From: JAUVUV01 sp964548275
GTDB taxonomy: Bacteria; Gemmatimonadota; Glassbacteria; GWA2-58-10
Assembly (NCBI GenBank): GCA_964548275.1
Contig: CAZJQI010000087.1
Span: 1-8,203 of the forward strand
DNA: 8,203 nucleotides
Direction: 5' to 3'
Shown here: in pieces, positions 1-6,652 of the stretch
How positions within the stretch are numbered: position 1 is the first letter of the stretch
Layout: the number at the start of each line of letters is the position of its first letter
The notes under the pieces: generated by a model
The model's input: the letters and a program-made list of their open reading frames with translations, nothing else
Told to the model about the DNA's origin: nothing
Database searches by the model: none
Made by a program: the position numbers and the translations under genes

Positions 1-671
1 TAATGCTGATCGAGGATATCCGCTCCGATGCCGACATGAACAGTAAAAGGTATTTCTTCGCGATAAGCAGTCGCCGCAACGCTGTAATCTACATATTCGA
101 ATCCGTCATAGGGTTTCAGAACCTTGCCTTCAGGCGGAGCAACGCTAGAAAACACGGCATCAAGAACCGATTTTCTGAATTGTTCGTCACAATATAATCT
201 GCCGATTGATTCGCCATAGCCGAGTTTTCTTTTATTCCCTTCGATCAGAGCCTGGTTGATATACGTGCATGTCTCGAATGCCATGCCAAATTCGCCCTTT
301 GCCAGAACGCCCCGGACATCTTCACTTGACTCGCCCAGCAATGTGAACTCAAAGTCATGTATCGTGCCAGCGCCGTTTGTGCCGAGTAGTTTGAGTACAC
401 CCCTTCTCATCCAATCCAGATATATCGGGGAAAGGCCGTTCTTTATCGGATGTGCTCCTGTTAGAATGATTACCGGCAAGTCGTTCCTGTACGCATCAGC
501 AATTGCCCCTCCGACTTCTTCAGCCTCCTCGCTCGGAGAGATAATCTCTTTTCCGGCAAGTTTATCGCAATTAATGAAATCCTTGATGGAACATCTGTTC
601 TTTCTGTCCAGCACCGAATAAGTTCTCATATCTGAATTATCGAAAATACTATATTTGCCCTGGTATTCCAC
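1..671 (-). CDS. Deoxyhypusine-synthase-like conserved protein (C-terminus beyond window)
   Basis: The open frame runs from a GTG at 671-669 to the left edge without a stop, giving 223 residues. The GTG is preferred over ATG 629-627 because GGAGG (678-682) lies six bases upstream of it and an in-frame TGA immediately precedes it. Residues 67-110 hold a hydrophobic strand and loop (VIILTGAHPIKNGL), then LLGTNGAGTIHDFE, then FGMAFETCTYINQA (128-141) and FTVHVGIGADILDQH (209-223). From memory these match a bacterial family often annotated as deoxyhypusine-synthase-like, which shares the NAD-binding Rossmann-type fold of that enzyme. The equivalent of the catalytic lysine of true deoxyhypusine synthase would lie beyond the edge, so hypusine chemistry must not be assumed. 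No signal peptide is seen, so it is probably cytosolic. It follows the HAD phosphatase by 75 bases and is probably in its operon. The substrate is unknown. Family call moderately sure; function open. Confidence 0.72.
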   Translation of the reverse strand, partial: MEYQGKYSIFDNSDMRTYSVLDRKNRCSIKDFINCDKLAGKEIISPSEEAEEVGGAIADAYRNDLPVIILTGAHPIKNGLSPIYLDWMRRGVLKLLGTNGAGTIHDFEFTLLGESSEDVRGVLAKGEFGMAFETCTYINQALIEGNKRKLGYGESIGRLYCDEQFRKSVLDAVFSSVAPPEGKVLKPYDGFEYVDYSVAATAYREEIPFTVHVGIGADILDQH

Positions 672-677
672 TCACGT

Positions 678-682
678 CCTCC
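678..682 (-). promoter_or_regulatory. Shine-Dalgarno site fixing a GTG start
   Basis: On the minus strand GGAGG is followed by ACGTGA and then GTG, a six-base spacing. The ATG 14 codons further in has no such element (upstream sequence TAATTCAGAT). This supports GTG as the true start of the deoxyhypusine-synthase-like gene. Confidence 0.7.
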
Positions 683-746
683 AAGAATGAATTTTGACCA
701 TTTGCCATATTCGGCAAGCTACCGGACTATCCTGAAAACAGCAGGC

Positions 747-1778
747 TCACTGGCAATCGTCACTGCCTGCAGAAATCAACCTGAACAGTTCGGGACTTGT
801 GTAATCGGGAAGAATATAGTTTGTCCTCAATTCAATGTGGATCTCCCTGTCTCTGGGCGAGTTTTCGGGAATCCGGCTGATGGTGACAGCATTTATCTCG
901 ACTCCGACAACAATCTCGGCGCGGCCATCACCGACAACAAGCATGTTTTTGCCGGGCATGCCGAGTTCTATGGAAAGCTGTTTCACCACCTCGCGTTTGG
1001 GAATCTTTTCATCCCAGGTTGAGCCGTATAAGTGTTCAATCTCTCTACCGGGACCGATATCGAATCCCACCGCGAGAACCTCCTCGTACATACCCTTCTC
1101 CAGAGGGACGCCGTTTTTGTCCGCTTCGATCACGGCCCCGGTTACGAAATAATTTTTCACTCCCGATCCGTGCAAATATCTGACAAACTCGAGTGAGCCC
1201 GGAACAAGCCACTCAGAGGGATTCTGCCGAGCCTTTTCGAGATTCCTGTCCCGGCACACGCTGTTTAACACCTGCTCATACAACTTGAAAAGGCGTGGGG
1301 TATTTTCCTGGAGATATGTTTTCAACTTTTCCGATTCGCCGAAATCGTCAAACACCTCTTGGCCATTCCAGATTCTCTGGATGATTTCAGAATTGATTTT
1401 CTTTTCCTCTTCACTCAGTTCATATCCGGGGATTGCAATTGTGCCCATCTCGATGCCGCGACGGATAGCCCATTCCATCTGGGTCAATGCGGAAAGTCCC
1501 GCCGATTCAACGCAGAACCTGTCAGTTTCCTCAAGCGGCTCGGAACCGGTCTTCTCGCTCACTTGCCTGACCTTCGCGGGAGAGTCGTAATCGCCTTTCA
1601 GCCCTTGGCTCATTGCATACCATAATGACCGGCTCATTACCGGACGCCACTGGCGAATCAAACTGTATGTTCCGTCTATATCGTGAATTGCGTGCGTAAT
1701 CTCGCGCCGTCCGATCCTGTTGACAATATCGATATTTCCAATCCTGTCAGGCAGATTGCGGTCATCGATTACAATCAT
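747..1778 (-). CDS. HAD-superfamily hydrolase (probable phosphatase)
   Basis: A 343-residue protein with the four HAD motifs in order. Motif I is HDIDGT (32-37; nucleophile Asp33 and acid/base Asp35). Motif II is FVTGA (Thr213). Motif III is one of the lysines in DEKIPKR (Lys258 or Lys261). Motif IV is VVGDGRAEI, with Asp284 and Glu288 as the likely magnesium ligands. The roughly 175 residues between motifs I and II are mostly helical and long for a C1 cap, so the substrate-recognition part is large. Some 30 residues precede motif I, an unusual N-terminal extension for the family. No signal peptide is seen, so it is probably cytosolic. The start ATG has an in-frame TAA two codons upstream and only a weak GGGGT as ribosome site. 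It is the first gene of the minus-strand unit, 75 bases ahead of the deoxyhypusine-synthase-like gene. HAD membership is firm; phosphatase activity is the usual inference; the substrate, perhaps a sugar or small-metabolite phosphate, is unknown. Confidence 0.85.
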   Translation of the reverse strand: MIVIDDRNLPDRIGNIDIVNRIGRREITHAIHDIDGTYSLIRQWRPVMSRSLWYAMSQGLKGDYDSPAKVRQVSEKTGSEPLEETDRFCVESAGLSALTQMEWAIRRGIEMGTIAIPGYELSEEEKKINSEIIQRIWNGQEVFDDFGESEKLKTYLQENTPRLFKLYEQVLNSVCRDRNLEKARQNPSEWLVPGSLEFVRYLHGSGVKNYFVTGAVIEADKNGVPLEKGMYEEVLAVGFDIGPGREIEHLYGSTWDEKIPKREVVKQLSIELGMPGKNMLVVGDGRAEIVVGVEINAVTISRIPENSPRDREIHIELRTNYILPDYTSPELFRLISAGSDDCQ

Positions 1779-2148
1779 GTATTACCCCATTATGCTGCAC
1801 CGATTGCTGTTATTTGATTTTTCCAGATTTTCCAAAAGTGTCCGCTTTTTTTACCCTTACCGCAGGGATAACAGTATCCCCGCCGGAATAAATCATTATG
1901 ATGTCACCATTGAAATTGTAATGGCCGCAGAAAAAAAAGGGGAGTTTGGCTCGGCAAGTTTATTGGATCTCAGGCGCTTGTGATCGGATTCGGGAACCAT
2001 AATCGGCTAAAGGCGTTTTTCGACAATTTTTTCAAGATGATTGCCCAGGTTGCGGTAACTGAGATTGAAATCGAAGATATTTCATTGTCGATTAAAAGGT
2101 TAAAACCATGAGAGAAATTTAGCAATTGTTCGCACCTGGTCAATACTC

Positions 2149-2177
2149 TTGAATAAAATGCGGGTAAAGTTTAGAAT
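2149..2177 (+). promoter_or_regulatory. Sigma-70-like promoter candidate for the transglutaminase-like gene
   Basis: TTGAAT (2149-2154) is separated by exactly 17 bases from TAGAAT (2172-2177). These match the -35 consensus at 4 of 6 positions and the -10 at 5 of 6. Transcription would begin near 2184, leaving a leader of about 29 bases that contains the strong ribosome site at 2203-2210. The prediction rests on consensus only and assumes an ordinary housekeeping sigma factor. Confidence 0.4.
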
Positions 2178-2202
2178 ACTGATTATCTGGAAACATGAAT
2201 CC

Positions 2203-2210
2203 GGAGGAGG
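2203..2210 (+). promoter_or_regulatory. Strong Shine-Dalgarno site fixing the start at 2213
   Basis: GGAGGAGG lies directly before ATG 2213, with the first GGAGG five bases from it. An in-frame ATG at 2195 would put this purine run inside the coding sequence and would add six residues, three of them glutamates, ahead of the positively charged start of the signal peptide. The downstream ATG is therefore the better start. Confidence 0.7.
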
Positions 2211-2212
2211 AA

Positions 2213-4273
2213 ATGCCGCGACTTTACAAAATATTGCCCACCCTGTTTCTCCTGCTGTATTTCGCGAATTCGCAAGCGCAGCATATCAAAATCATTCCCG
2301 AGAGCGGAATCGACGCCACCGATCTGCAAAGCCTTGTGCGAACAATCACCGCCGGCTGCAGAACAGAACAGGAGAAAATGATCGCCCTCTGGGGTTTTAT
2401 CACCAGGAAACCCTTCTATCACTGGTGCGAGGCCCGCGATGGCAAACAGGCGACAACCGAATACGGGGTTGTCCACGACCCGATCAAGGCGTTCAATGTA
2501 TTCGGCACGGTGATCTGCTACCAGGTAGCTGACCTGTTGGCCAACATGGCACAGGAAGCGGGAATTCCGGCCCGAACCAGGGGCATTCCGCATAGCCACA
2601 AGGTGATGGAGGCCTACTATGATGGTGCCTGGCATCTGTTCGACGCTCAGCATGATTGTCAGGCCTATTATCTCAAGCAGGACGGCAAAACGATAGCAAG
2701 CCTCAACGAGGTGGATGCCGACCCGCGCTCCCTTATCCTCGATCAGAAAAATCCCTCGGATCCGTTTTTCCAGTTCGACCATTACGGCGGCATATTCTGG
2801 CCCTGGGAGTCCCGGAAATACGTTGTTGAAAAATGGCTCGAGCGTTTTGAAACCAGCGAGATCAGTTACGGGAGAGCGGTCGACCGCCAGGGCCATACGA
2901 TCACAATCTCGCTGCGCAGGGGTGAAAAGCTGGTGCGAAGGTGGGACAATGAAGGCAAATGGTACTGCACGGCGGAACTTTTCGAGCGCTGGAACCGGGA
3001 TTACACCCAGCGCTGGGTGGCTCTGGGTCCCCACGATCCCCGCAACCCGCAAAACACCTACGCCAACGGCTGGCTGATCTATGAGCCGGACTGGGAGGCT
3101 TTCATTGAAAATTTCTCAGGGAGCATAAAAGAAGGTATATATGCTGATGGATTTACCATGTTTAAAGATGGCCGTGTTCGTCCTTATGACTCTCGAAAGG
3201 CGAGAGTAGATATCGAAGTTCGCAGCCCGTACCTGATAGTTGGCCACCCGAACCGGCTGACTGTCAACGGCGACTCCGAGGGCGGAGCCTTTTTCGCCGC
3301 CGATTTTTACCGGGCGGATGAAACGGTGTCGGCTGCAATAAATGTTTCTACAGATAATGGCATAACCTGGCAAAGAGTGTGGGAAGATGACCGAACAGGA
3401 AAGCACAGAGTCGAACTTGACCTGACAAATTACGTTGAAGGCACTTACAGTTACCTGATCCAGGTCGAGATGCAGGCGGAAAACCACGATGATGTCTGGT
3501 TCAGCAGGCCCTCTATCCGCAACAGCATATTCTATTCGCCAGTCCTCCTGCCCGGTCTTCACGAGGGTAAGAACAGTTTCACTGTGGAAATCGGCCTACC
3601 CACCAACCAGATCGTAATCGATCCGGATTTTTCGAGCCTGGAGGCTTTCAAAAGATACTGCTGGCGGGTTGAGAATTTAACATGCGACACACTGTTATAC
3701 AATCGGCTCAAGCCCCTGATTGGCGAAACAGGTACGGCTGTTTTCAAGATCGATCCACCGGGTATGGCCTGGCTGCATCACCTGACAATCTGGTCTTCGT
3801 ATGGTACGGGACTGAATGCCAACGGCGATTCTATCAGGATCAGTTATGCCAGACACAGGCCCCAGCACTGGCAGGTTCTATGGGAATCAGCTGCCAACAG
3901 GGAGGTCGAGGAATGGAAAGGCACTGGCTCAGAAGGGTCTCCACCCAAAGCCAACCATTGGCGTTTCGATAAGTCGCTGGAGGTGGACCTGGGTGGAGGC
4001 TGCGAGGAAATCTATGTAAAATTCGAGATTAATCGTGCAAGGCGGGTTTCATTAAACGACCTGACGATTTACGCCCACTACAAGCCGGAACCTTTTGTTC
4101 TTCCGTTGCAGCCGGCGGATTACATCATCACCCATACTTGGCGTGTTGACGGTGAACTTCGCAGCCACAAGGAAACCCCGCATTCGGCGAAACATACCTA
4201 TACTGTAGATGCCGGGGAGGGGGAGATTGCAAATGAGGAAATTACTATTGAAGTAAGAAACGTTTCTGAGTGA
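2213..4273 (+). CDS. Exported transglutaminase-like protein with beta-rich C-terminal region
   Basis: A 686-residue protein numbered from ATG 2213. Residues 1-22 look like a Sec signal peptide (PRLYK, then a leucine/phenylalanine core, then SQA before the predicted cleavage), so the protein is probably periplasmic or secreted. No lipobox cysteine is seen. The transglutaminase-like fold spans about residues 35-155. The likely catalytic triad is Cys102 (GTVICYQ), His129 (HSHKVMEAYYDG) and Asp144 (WHLFDAQHD). The 15-residue His-to-Asp spacing and the DGxWHLFD block are typical of the superfamily. Members can be proteases, amidases or cross-linking enzymes, so the activity cannot be named. Residues from about 330 on are beta-rich and tryptophan-rich, suggesting several sandwich domains. 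They include an Asp-box-like STDNGITW (379-386). There is no transmembrane anchor or recognisable sorting signal at the C-terminus. It stands alone in its strand, between divergent and convergent neighbours, so it is probably monocistronic. Superfamily call strong; role unknown. Confidence 0.8.
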   Translation: MPRLYKILPTLFLLLYFANSQAQHIKIIPESGIDATDLQSLVRTITAGCRTEQEKMIALWGFITRKPFYHWCEARDGKQATTEYGVVHDPIKAFNVFGTVICYQVADLLANMAQEAGIPARTRGIPHSHKVMEAYYDGAWHLFDAQHDCQAYYLKQDGKTIASLNEVDADPRSLILDQKNPSDPFFQFDHYGGIFWPWESRKYVVEKWLERFETSEISYGRAVDRQGHTITISLRRGEKLVRRWDNEGKWYCTAELFERWNRDYTQRWVALGPHDPRNPQNTYANGWLIYEPDWEAFIENFSGSIKEGIYADGFTMFKDGRVRPYDSRKARVDIEVRSPYLIVGHPNRLTVNGDSEGGAFFAADFYRADETVSAAINVSTDNGITWQRVWEDDRTGKHRVELDLTNYVEGTYSYLIQVEMQAENHDDVWFSRPSIRNSIFYSPVLLPGLHEGKNSFTVEIGLPTNQIVIDPDFSSLEAFKRYCWRVENLTCDTLLYNRLKPLIGETGTAVFKIDPPGMAWLHHLTIWSSYGTGLNANGDSIRISYARHRPQHWQVLWESAANREVEEWKGTGSEGSPPKANHWRFDKSLEVDLGGGCEEIYVKFEINRARRVSLNDLTIYAHYKPEPFVLPLQPADYIITHTWRVDGELRSHKETPHSAKHTYTVDAGEGEIANEEITIEVRNVSE

Positions 4274-4312
4274 AATTGAACTGGCGGCCTGCTTTCGCCA
4301 TATCAGTACGAG

Positions 4313-5545
4313 CTATCCCTCAAGCTCCAGAACCGGAAATCTTTCAAATGGCGCAAGGATTTCCGCACCGCCGCTCTCATTAATATAAACCACATCCTCG
4401 ATACGGACACCCATGCCGCGCTCCGGGTAATAAAGGCCTGGCTCGATTGAAAAAACAGATCCGCTCTTCAGGCGGTCGCTCTCATCCGGTTCCTCCTGAA
4501 GGCGCAGGTAGGGATGTTCATGCACCTCGAGACCGATGCCGTGGCCCAGTGAATGAACATAACCCTCGGTGGTGCCGGGCTTGGAGCGGATCGTAGGATG
4601 GCCCAGCGCCTCGAAATAGTCGCAGACAAGCTCCTGCAACTCAGAGCCGTGAACTCCTGCCCTTGCCTCCCCAATCGCTTTCTCCTGCGCAGCCAGTACC
4701 TGCTCGTAAAGCCTCAGGGCTTCGTCCGTAGTTTTTCCGATAAGGAAACTCCGCGTGATATCGAAAAAATAGCCGCCTCCTTTACGGCATGGGAATATAT
4801 CGAATACCACTGTTTTGCCGACAGTCAGCACTGTATCCTCGGGGTTCGAGGCATGGGGTATGCCGGCCTCGCGGCCGATTGAGAGGATTGTTTCGTAAGG
4901 TTCCTGTAATCCCTTTCGTGCCAGAGCAGTTGTGAGACAGGACTTAACCGCCCCGACCCTAACCGGAGCGCCGCTGCTGTCGATAACCTTATCACCCTCT
5001 GCGTGCGATTTGCGGATCAGATCCAGGGCTTCGCTTATTGCCTCGATCGTGGCCTGCGCCACCTTTTTCATCTCCTGGATCTCTTCTGCGTCCTTGGTCG
5101 CCCGGGCAGTTTCGAGTACGGGAGGAATGTCGCGTACCAGTTTTAGTTGAGGGAGGCGCCGGCATAGATTTTCCAGCAGGAAATGAAACTCGCCCGGATC
5201 GGCTGTTCCGTGCACTGCGAGCCTGCCGGCGAGATTTTCCCGTTCTGCCAGACGCGCGAACATTTCCAGGCGCACAGTGATTGGATCGTTGTGTTCTTGC
5301 GATAATTTTTCAGCGCCGAGTTCGTTGAAATCCAGGGTGCGAAGGCCGCTTGCAGCCGCTGCCTCACGTTCTATCAAGCCGTGGCAAAGAAGAGGTTGGC
5401 TGTCCGGGCGAAGGATTATCCAGGCGGAGGTGAGAGAGACCCCACCGGTGAGATAGTAAGCCTCAGGGCAATCATGTGTCGCTCCGGTTACCCACAGCAC
5501 GTCCAGGTTTTGCTCGCTCAGCAGTCGGCTGATTTCGTTTTTCAT
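4313..5545 (-). CDS. M24-family metallopeptidase (Xaa-Pro dipeptidase/aminopeptidase type)
   Basis: A 410-residue protein with the creatinase-like N-terminal domain (about 1-140) and the pita-bread catalytic domain (about 155-395). All five metal ligands of the family are present: Asp249 in VVFDIFP, Asp262 in FFDITRSF, His335 in HSLGHGIG, Glu368 in SIEPGLYYP and Glu383 in VRIEDVVYI. His231 (IPHASNP) and a histidine of VHEHP (342 or 344) match conserved substrate-site histidines. The family removes or splits residues next to proline, using two manganese, cobalt or zinc ions. The protein has no signal peptide and should be cytosolic, recycling proline-containing peptides. Whether it acts on dipeptides (PepQ-like) or longer peptides (PepP-like) cannot be decided here, so no symbol is given. 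Its ATG overlaps the panB stop by four bases (ATGA), which implies co-transcription and translational coupling. It ends 39 bases from the convergent transglutaminase-like gene. Confidence 0.93.
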   Translation of the reverse strand: MKNEISRLLSEQNLDVLWVTGATHDCPEAYYLTGGVSLTSAWIILRPDSQPLLCHGLIEREAAAASGLRTLDFNELGAEKLSQEHNDPITVRLEMFARLAERENLAGRLAVHGTADPGEFHFLLENLCRRLPQLKLVRDIPPVLETARATKDAEEIQEMKKVAQATIEAISEALDLIRKSHAEGDKVIDSSGAPVRVGAVKSCLTTALARKGLQEPYETILSIGREAGIPHASNPEDTVLTVGKTVVFDIFPCRKGGGYFFDITRSFLIGKTTDEALRLYEQVLAAQEKAIGEARAGVHGSELQELVCDYFEALGHPTIRSKPGTTEGYVHSLGHGIGLEVHEHPYLRLQEEPDESDRLKSGSVFSIEPGLYYPERGMGVRIEDVVYINESGGAEILAPFERFPVLELEG

Positions 5546-6372
5546 AGTTGCTCTAAGATCGATTCGTCCATGTGGAAGCTGTGCTCGTCTGTGGGGAAAT
5601 TACCCTCGCAAATATCTTTGCGGTAGGCTGAGACGGCATCCACGGTCTTTTCGGCCAGACAGGCCCATTGTCTGGTGAATTTGGGTGCTTTTTCGCTCAG
5701 GCCCAGAATATCGTGGAGCACCAGGATCTGGCCGTCACACTCAGGGCCGGCGCCGATCCCGATTGTGGGCACGGGGACTCTTTCGGTAATCAACCCGGCA
5801 AGCGGGCGCGGAACGGCCTCGAGCACCATAGTGAAACAGCCCGCCTCAGCCACTGCGGTGGCATCTTCCAGGATCTGGCGCGCCGCCTCGAGTTCCTTGC
5901 CCTGCACTTTCAGCCCGCCCAACATCGCGCGATACTGGGGCATCAGGCCCACATGGCCGATCACCGGGATATTGGCCTCCACAACCGCGCTGATCACACC
6001 AGCCATTTTCTTTCCCCCCTCGATTTTCACCGCATCGACTCCGGCTTGCTTGAAAATCCTCACAGCGTTTCTTACTGCGCGCTGCGGGCCCTCCTGCACT
6101 GATCCGAAAGGCATATCCACCGCGACCAGGGCCCTGGGATCGGCCCTCATCACTGCTGCCGCGTGGTGGATCATCTGCCGCATGGTAACCGGAACAGTGC
6201 TCTCCAGGCCCATCACAGTGTTCGCCAGCGAATCACCTACAAGGATAATGTCCACTCCAGCACGGTCCACCAGCCGGGCGAAAGTACAGTCATAGGCTGT
6301 TACTGCGCAGATTTTTTCCCGGGATTTTTTCCTGGCCCGGATAGTGTGGATAGTGATTTTGTCTTGTGGCAT
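5542..6372 (-). CDS. panB: 3-methyl-2-oxobutanoate hydroxymethyltransferase (ketopantoate hydroxymethyltransferase)
   Basis: PanB transfers a hydroxymethyl group from 5,10-methylene-tetrahydrofolate to 2-oxoisovalerate. This gives ketopantoate, the first committed step towards pantothenate and coenzyme A, in the cytosol. The 276-residue protein is close to the usual length of about 265. Its signature blocks are in order: AVTAYDCTFARL (23-34), LVGDSLANTVMG (44-55), VTMRQMIHHAAAV (62-74), VAVDMPFGS (83-91), VKIEGG (115-120), IGHVGLMPQ (138-146), LGGLKVQGK (151-159), IGIGAGPECDGQILV (204-218) and the C-terminal EHSFH. Asp47 and Asp86 fit the magnesium ligands, and Glu185 the catalytic glutamate. 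The frame stays open for 148 codons upstream, but PanB homology begins at ATG 6372, so the extension is rejected. The Shine-Dalgarno sequence at this ATG is weak. panB is first in a unit with the M24 peptidase. No panC, panD or panE lies in the window. Confidence 0.97.
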   Translation of the reverse strand: MPQDKITIHTIRARKKSREKICAVTAYDCTFARLVDRAGVDIILVGDSLANTVMGLESTVPVTMRQMIHHAAAVMRADPRALVAVDMPFGSVQEGPQRAVRNAVRIFKQAGVDAVKIEGGKKMAGVISAVVEANIPVIGHVGLMPQYRAMLGGLKVQGKELEAARQILEDATAVAEAGCFTMVLEAVPRPLAGLITERVPVPTIGIGAGPECDGQILVLHDILGLSEKAPKFTRQWACLAEKTVDAVSAYRKDICEGNFPTDEHSFHMDESILEQL

Positions 6373-6417
6373 CTTAAAAGCACTCGGAAAGCAGTTCAAA
6401 TTAATAAGGGACTTTTT

Positions 6418-6446
6418 AATATACCTTATCCTCAAATGGCTAACAA
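6418..6446 (-). promoter_or_regulatory. Sigma-70-like promoter candidate for panB
   Basis: On the minus strand TTGTTA (6446-6441) is followed after exactly 17 bases by TATATT (6423-6418), 4 of 6 and 5 of 6 matches to the -35 and -10 consensus. Transcription would start near 6411, giving a leader of about 39 bases before the panB ATG. This site would drive panB and the overlapping peptidase gene. Confidence 0.5.
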
Positions 6447-6591
6447 GGTGTTTGGGACGGGATGACCTGCTGTACCGGACCAGGCCCTTTATTTTCCCGA
6501 AGAGAAAGTATGGCTGAAAGTATCTGTTATTGACAGAGGTTAGCTCCGAGGGTAATTTGAGAAAGCCTGGAAGAAGCAACAGCAGTGCACA

Positions 6592-6615
6592 GCCAACCCT
6601 TTTGCAAGGGTTGGC
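6592..6615. repeat. Perfect 10-bp inverted repeat overlapping a -35 box
   Basis: GCCAACCCTT (6592-6601) and AAGGGTTGGC (6606-6615) are exact reverse complements around the four-base spacer TTGC. The right arm overlaps the -35 hexamer of the methyltransferase promoter candidate, the usual place for a repressor operator. Read as RNA it would be a stable hairpin with a tetraloop. A run of six T follows, but only after five intervening bases, so an intrinsic terminator is possible but imperfect, and no plus-strand gene upstream needs one. Confidence 0.75.
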
Positions 6616-6639
6616 AGGACTTTTTTGAAAACTTATAAC
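6611..6639 (+). promoter_or_regulatory. Sigma-70-like promoter candidate for the methyltransferase-prepilin peptidase unit
   Basis: TTGGCA (6611-6616) and TATAAC (6634-6639) are each 5 of 6 matches to consensus, with the optimal 17-base spacer. The start point would be near 6646, only about seven bases before ATG 6653, so the mRNA would be almost leaderless. That agrees with the absence of a Shine-Dalgarno sequence before this ATG. Confidence 0.5.
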
Positions 6640-6652
6640 TCTGCTCGAAATA

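Larger units (their letters stand above)
1779..2212. other. Divergent intergenic region
   Basis: These 434 bases separate the minus-strand HAD unit from the plus-strand transglutaminase-like gene. I see no convincing gene: the one open stretch (to 1983) overlaps the HAD gene, lacks a ribosome site and resembles nothing I know. Two small inverted repeats occur. One is GGGATA-ACAG-TATCCC (1865-1880). The other is TGAAAT, seven bases, ATTTCA (2066-2084), interleaved with AATCGA/TCGATT. Either could be a regulator site, but such repeats are also expected by chance. A promoter candidate for the plus-strand gene lies at the right end. No clear promoter for the HAD gene was found. Confidence 0.6.

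Noticed and set aside
1..629. Plus-strand open frames at 3-197 and 256-621, and an ATG start at 629 for the minus-strand gene
   Set aside because: The plus frames are shadows of the deoxyhypusine-synthase-like gene. The GTG at 671 has the ribosome site and the ATG does not.
702..717. TTGCC/GGCAA inverted repeat between the HAD gene and the next gene
   Set aside because: Five base pairs with a six-base loop is weak, and there is no T-run or promoter-like context.
1864..1880. Resemblance of AGGGATAACAG to part of the I-SceI homing endonuclease site
   Set aside because: Only 11 bases agree, and no intron, intein or endonuclease gene is nearby. The small GGGATA/TATCCC inverted repeat explains it better, and chance is likely.
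1720..1983. Small plus-strand gene in the divergent intergenic region
   Set aside because: It starts inside the HAD gene, lacks a ribosome site and shows no known motif.
2183..3052. Minus-strand open frame of 289 codons opposite the transglutaminase-like gene
   Set aside because: It lies wholly antisense to a gene with a recognisable triad and signal peptide, has no family resemblance, and is proline- and arginine-rich as reverse-frame shadows are.
4282..4300. TGGCG/CGCCA hairpin between the convergent genes as a bidirectional terminator
   Set aside because: The stem is only five base pairs with a nine-base loop, and no T-run follows on either strand.
1..5545. A hypusine or EF-P modification link between the deoxyhypusine-synthase-like gene and the Xaa-Pro peptidase, whose homologues often neighbour efp
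   Set aside because: There is no efp or other EF-P modification gene in the window, the two genes are in separate units, and the catalytic lysine region is not visible.
5675..6295. Plus-strand open frame of 206 codons opposite panB
   Set aside because: It is antisense to a clear PanB coding region and has low-complexity Ala/Ser/Thr/Pro/Ile composition, so it is a shadow of high third-position GC.
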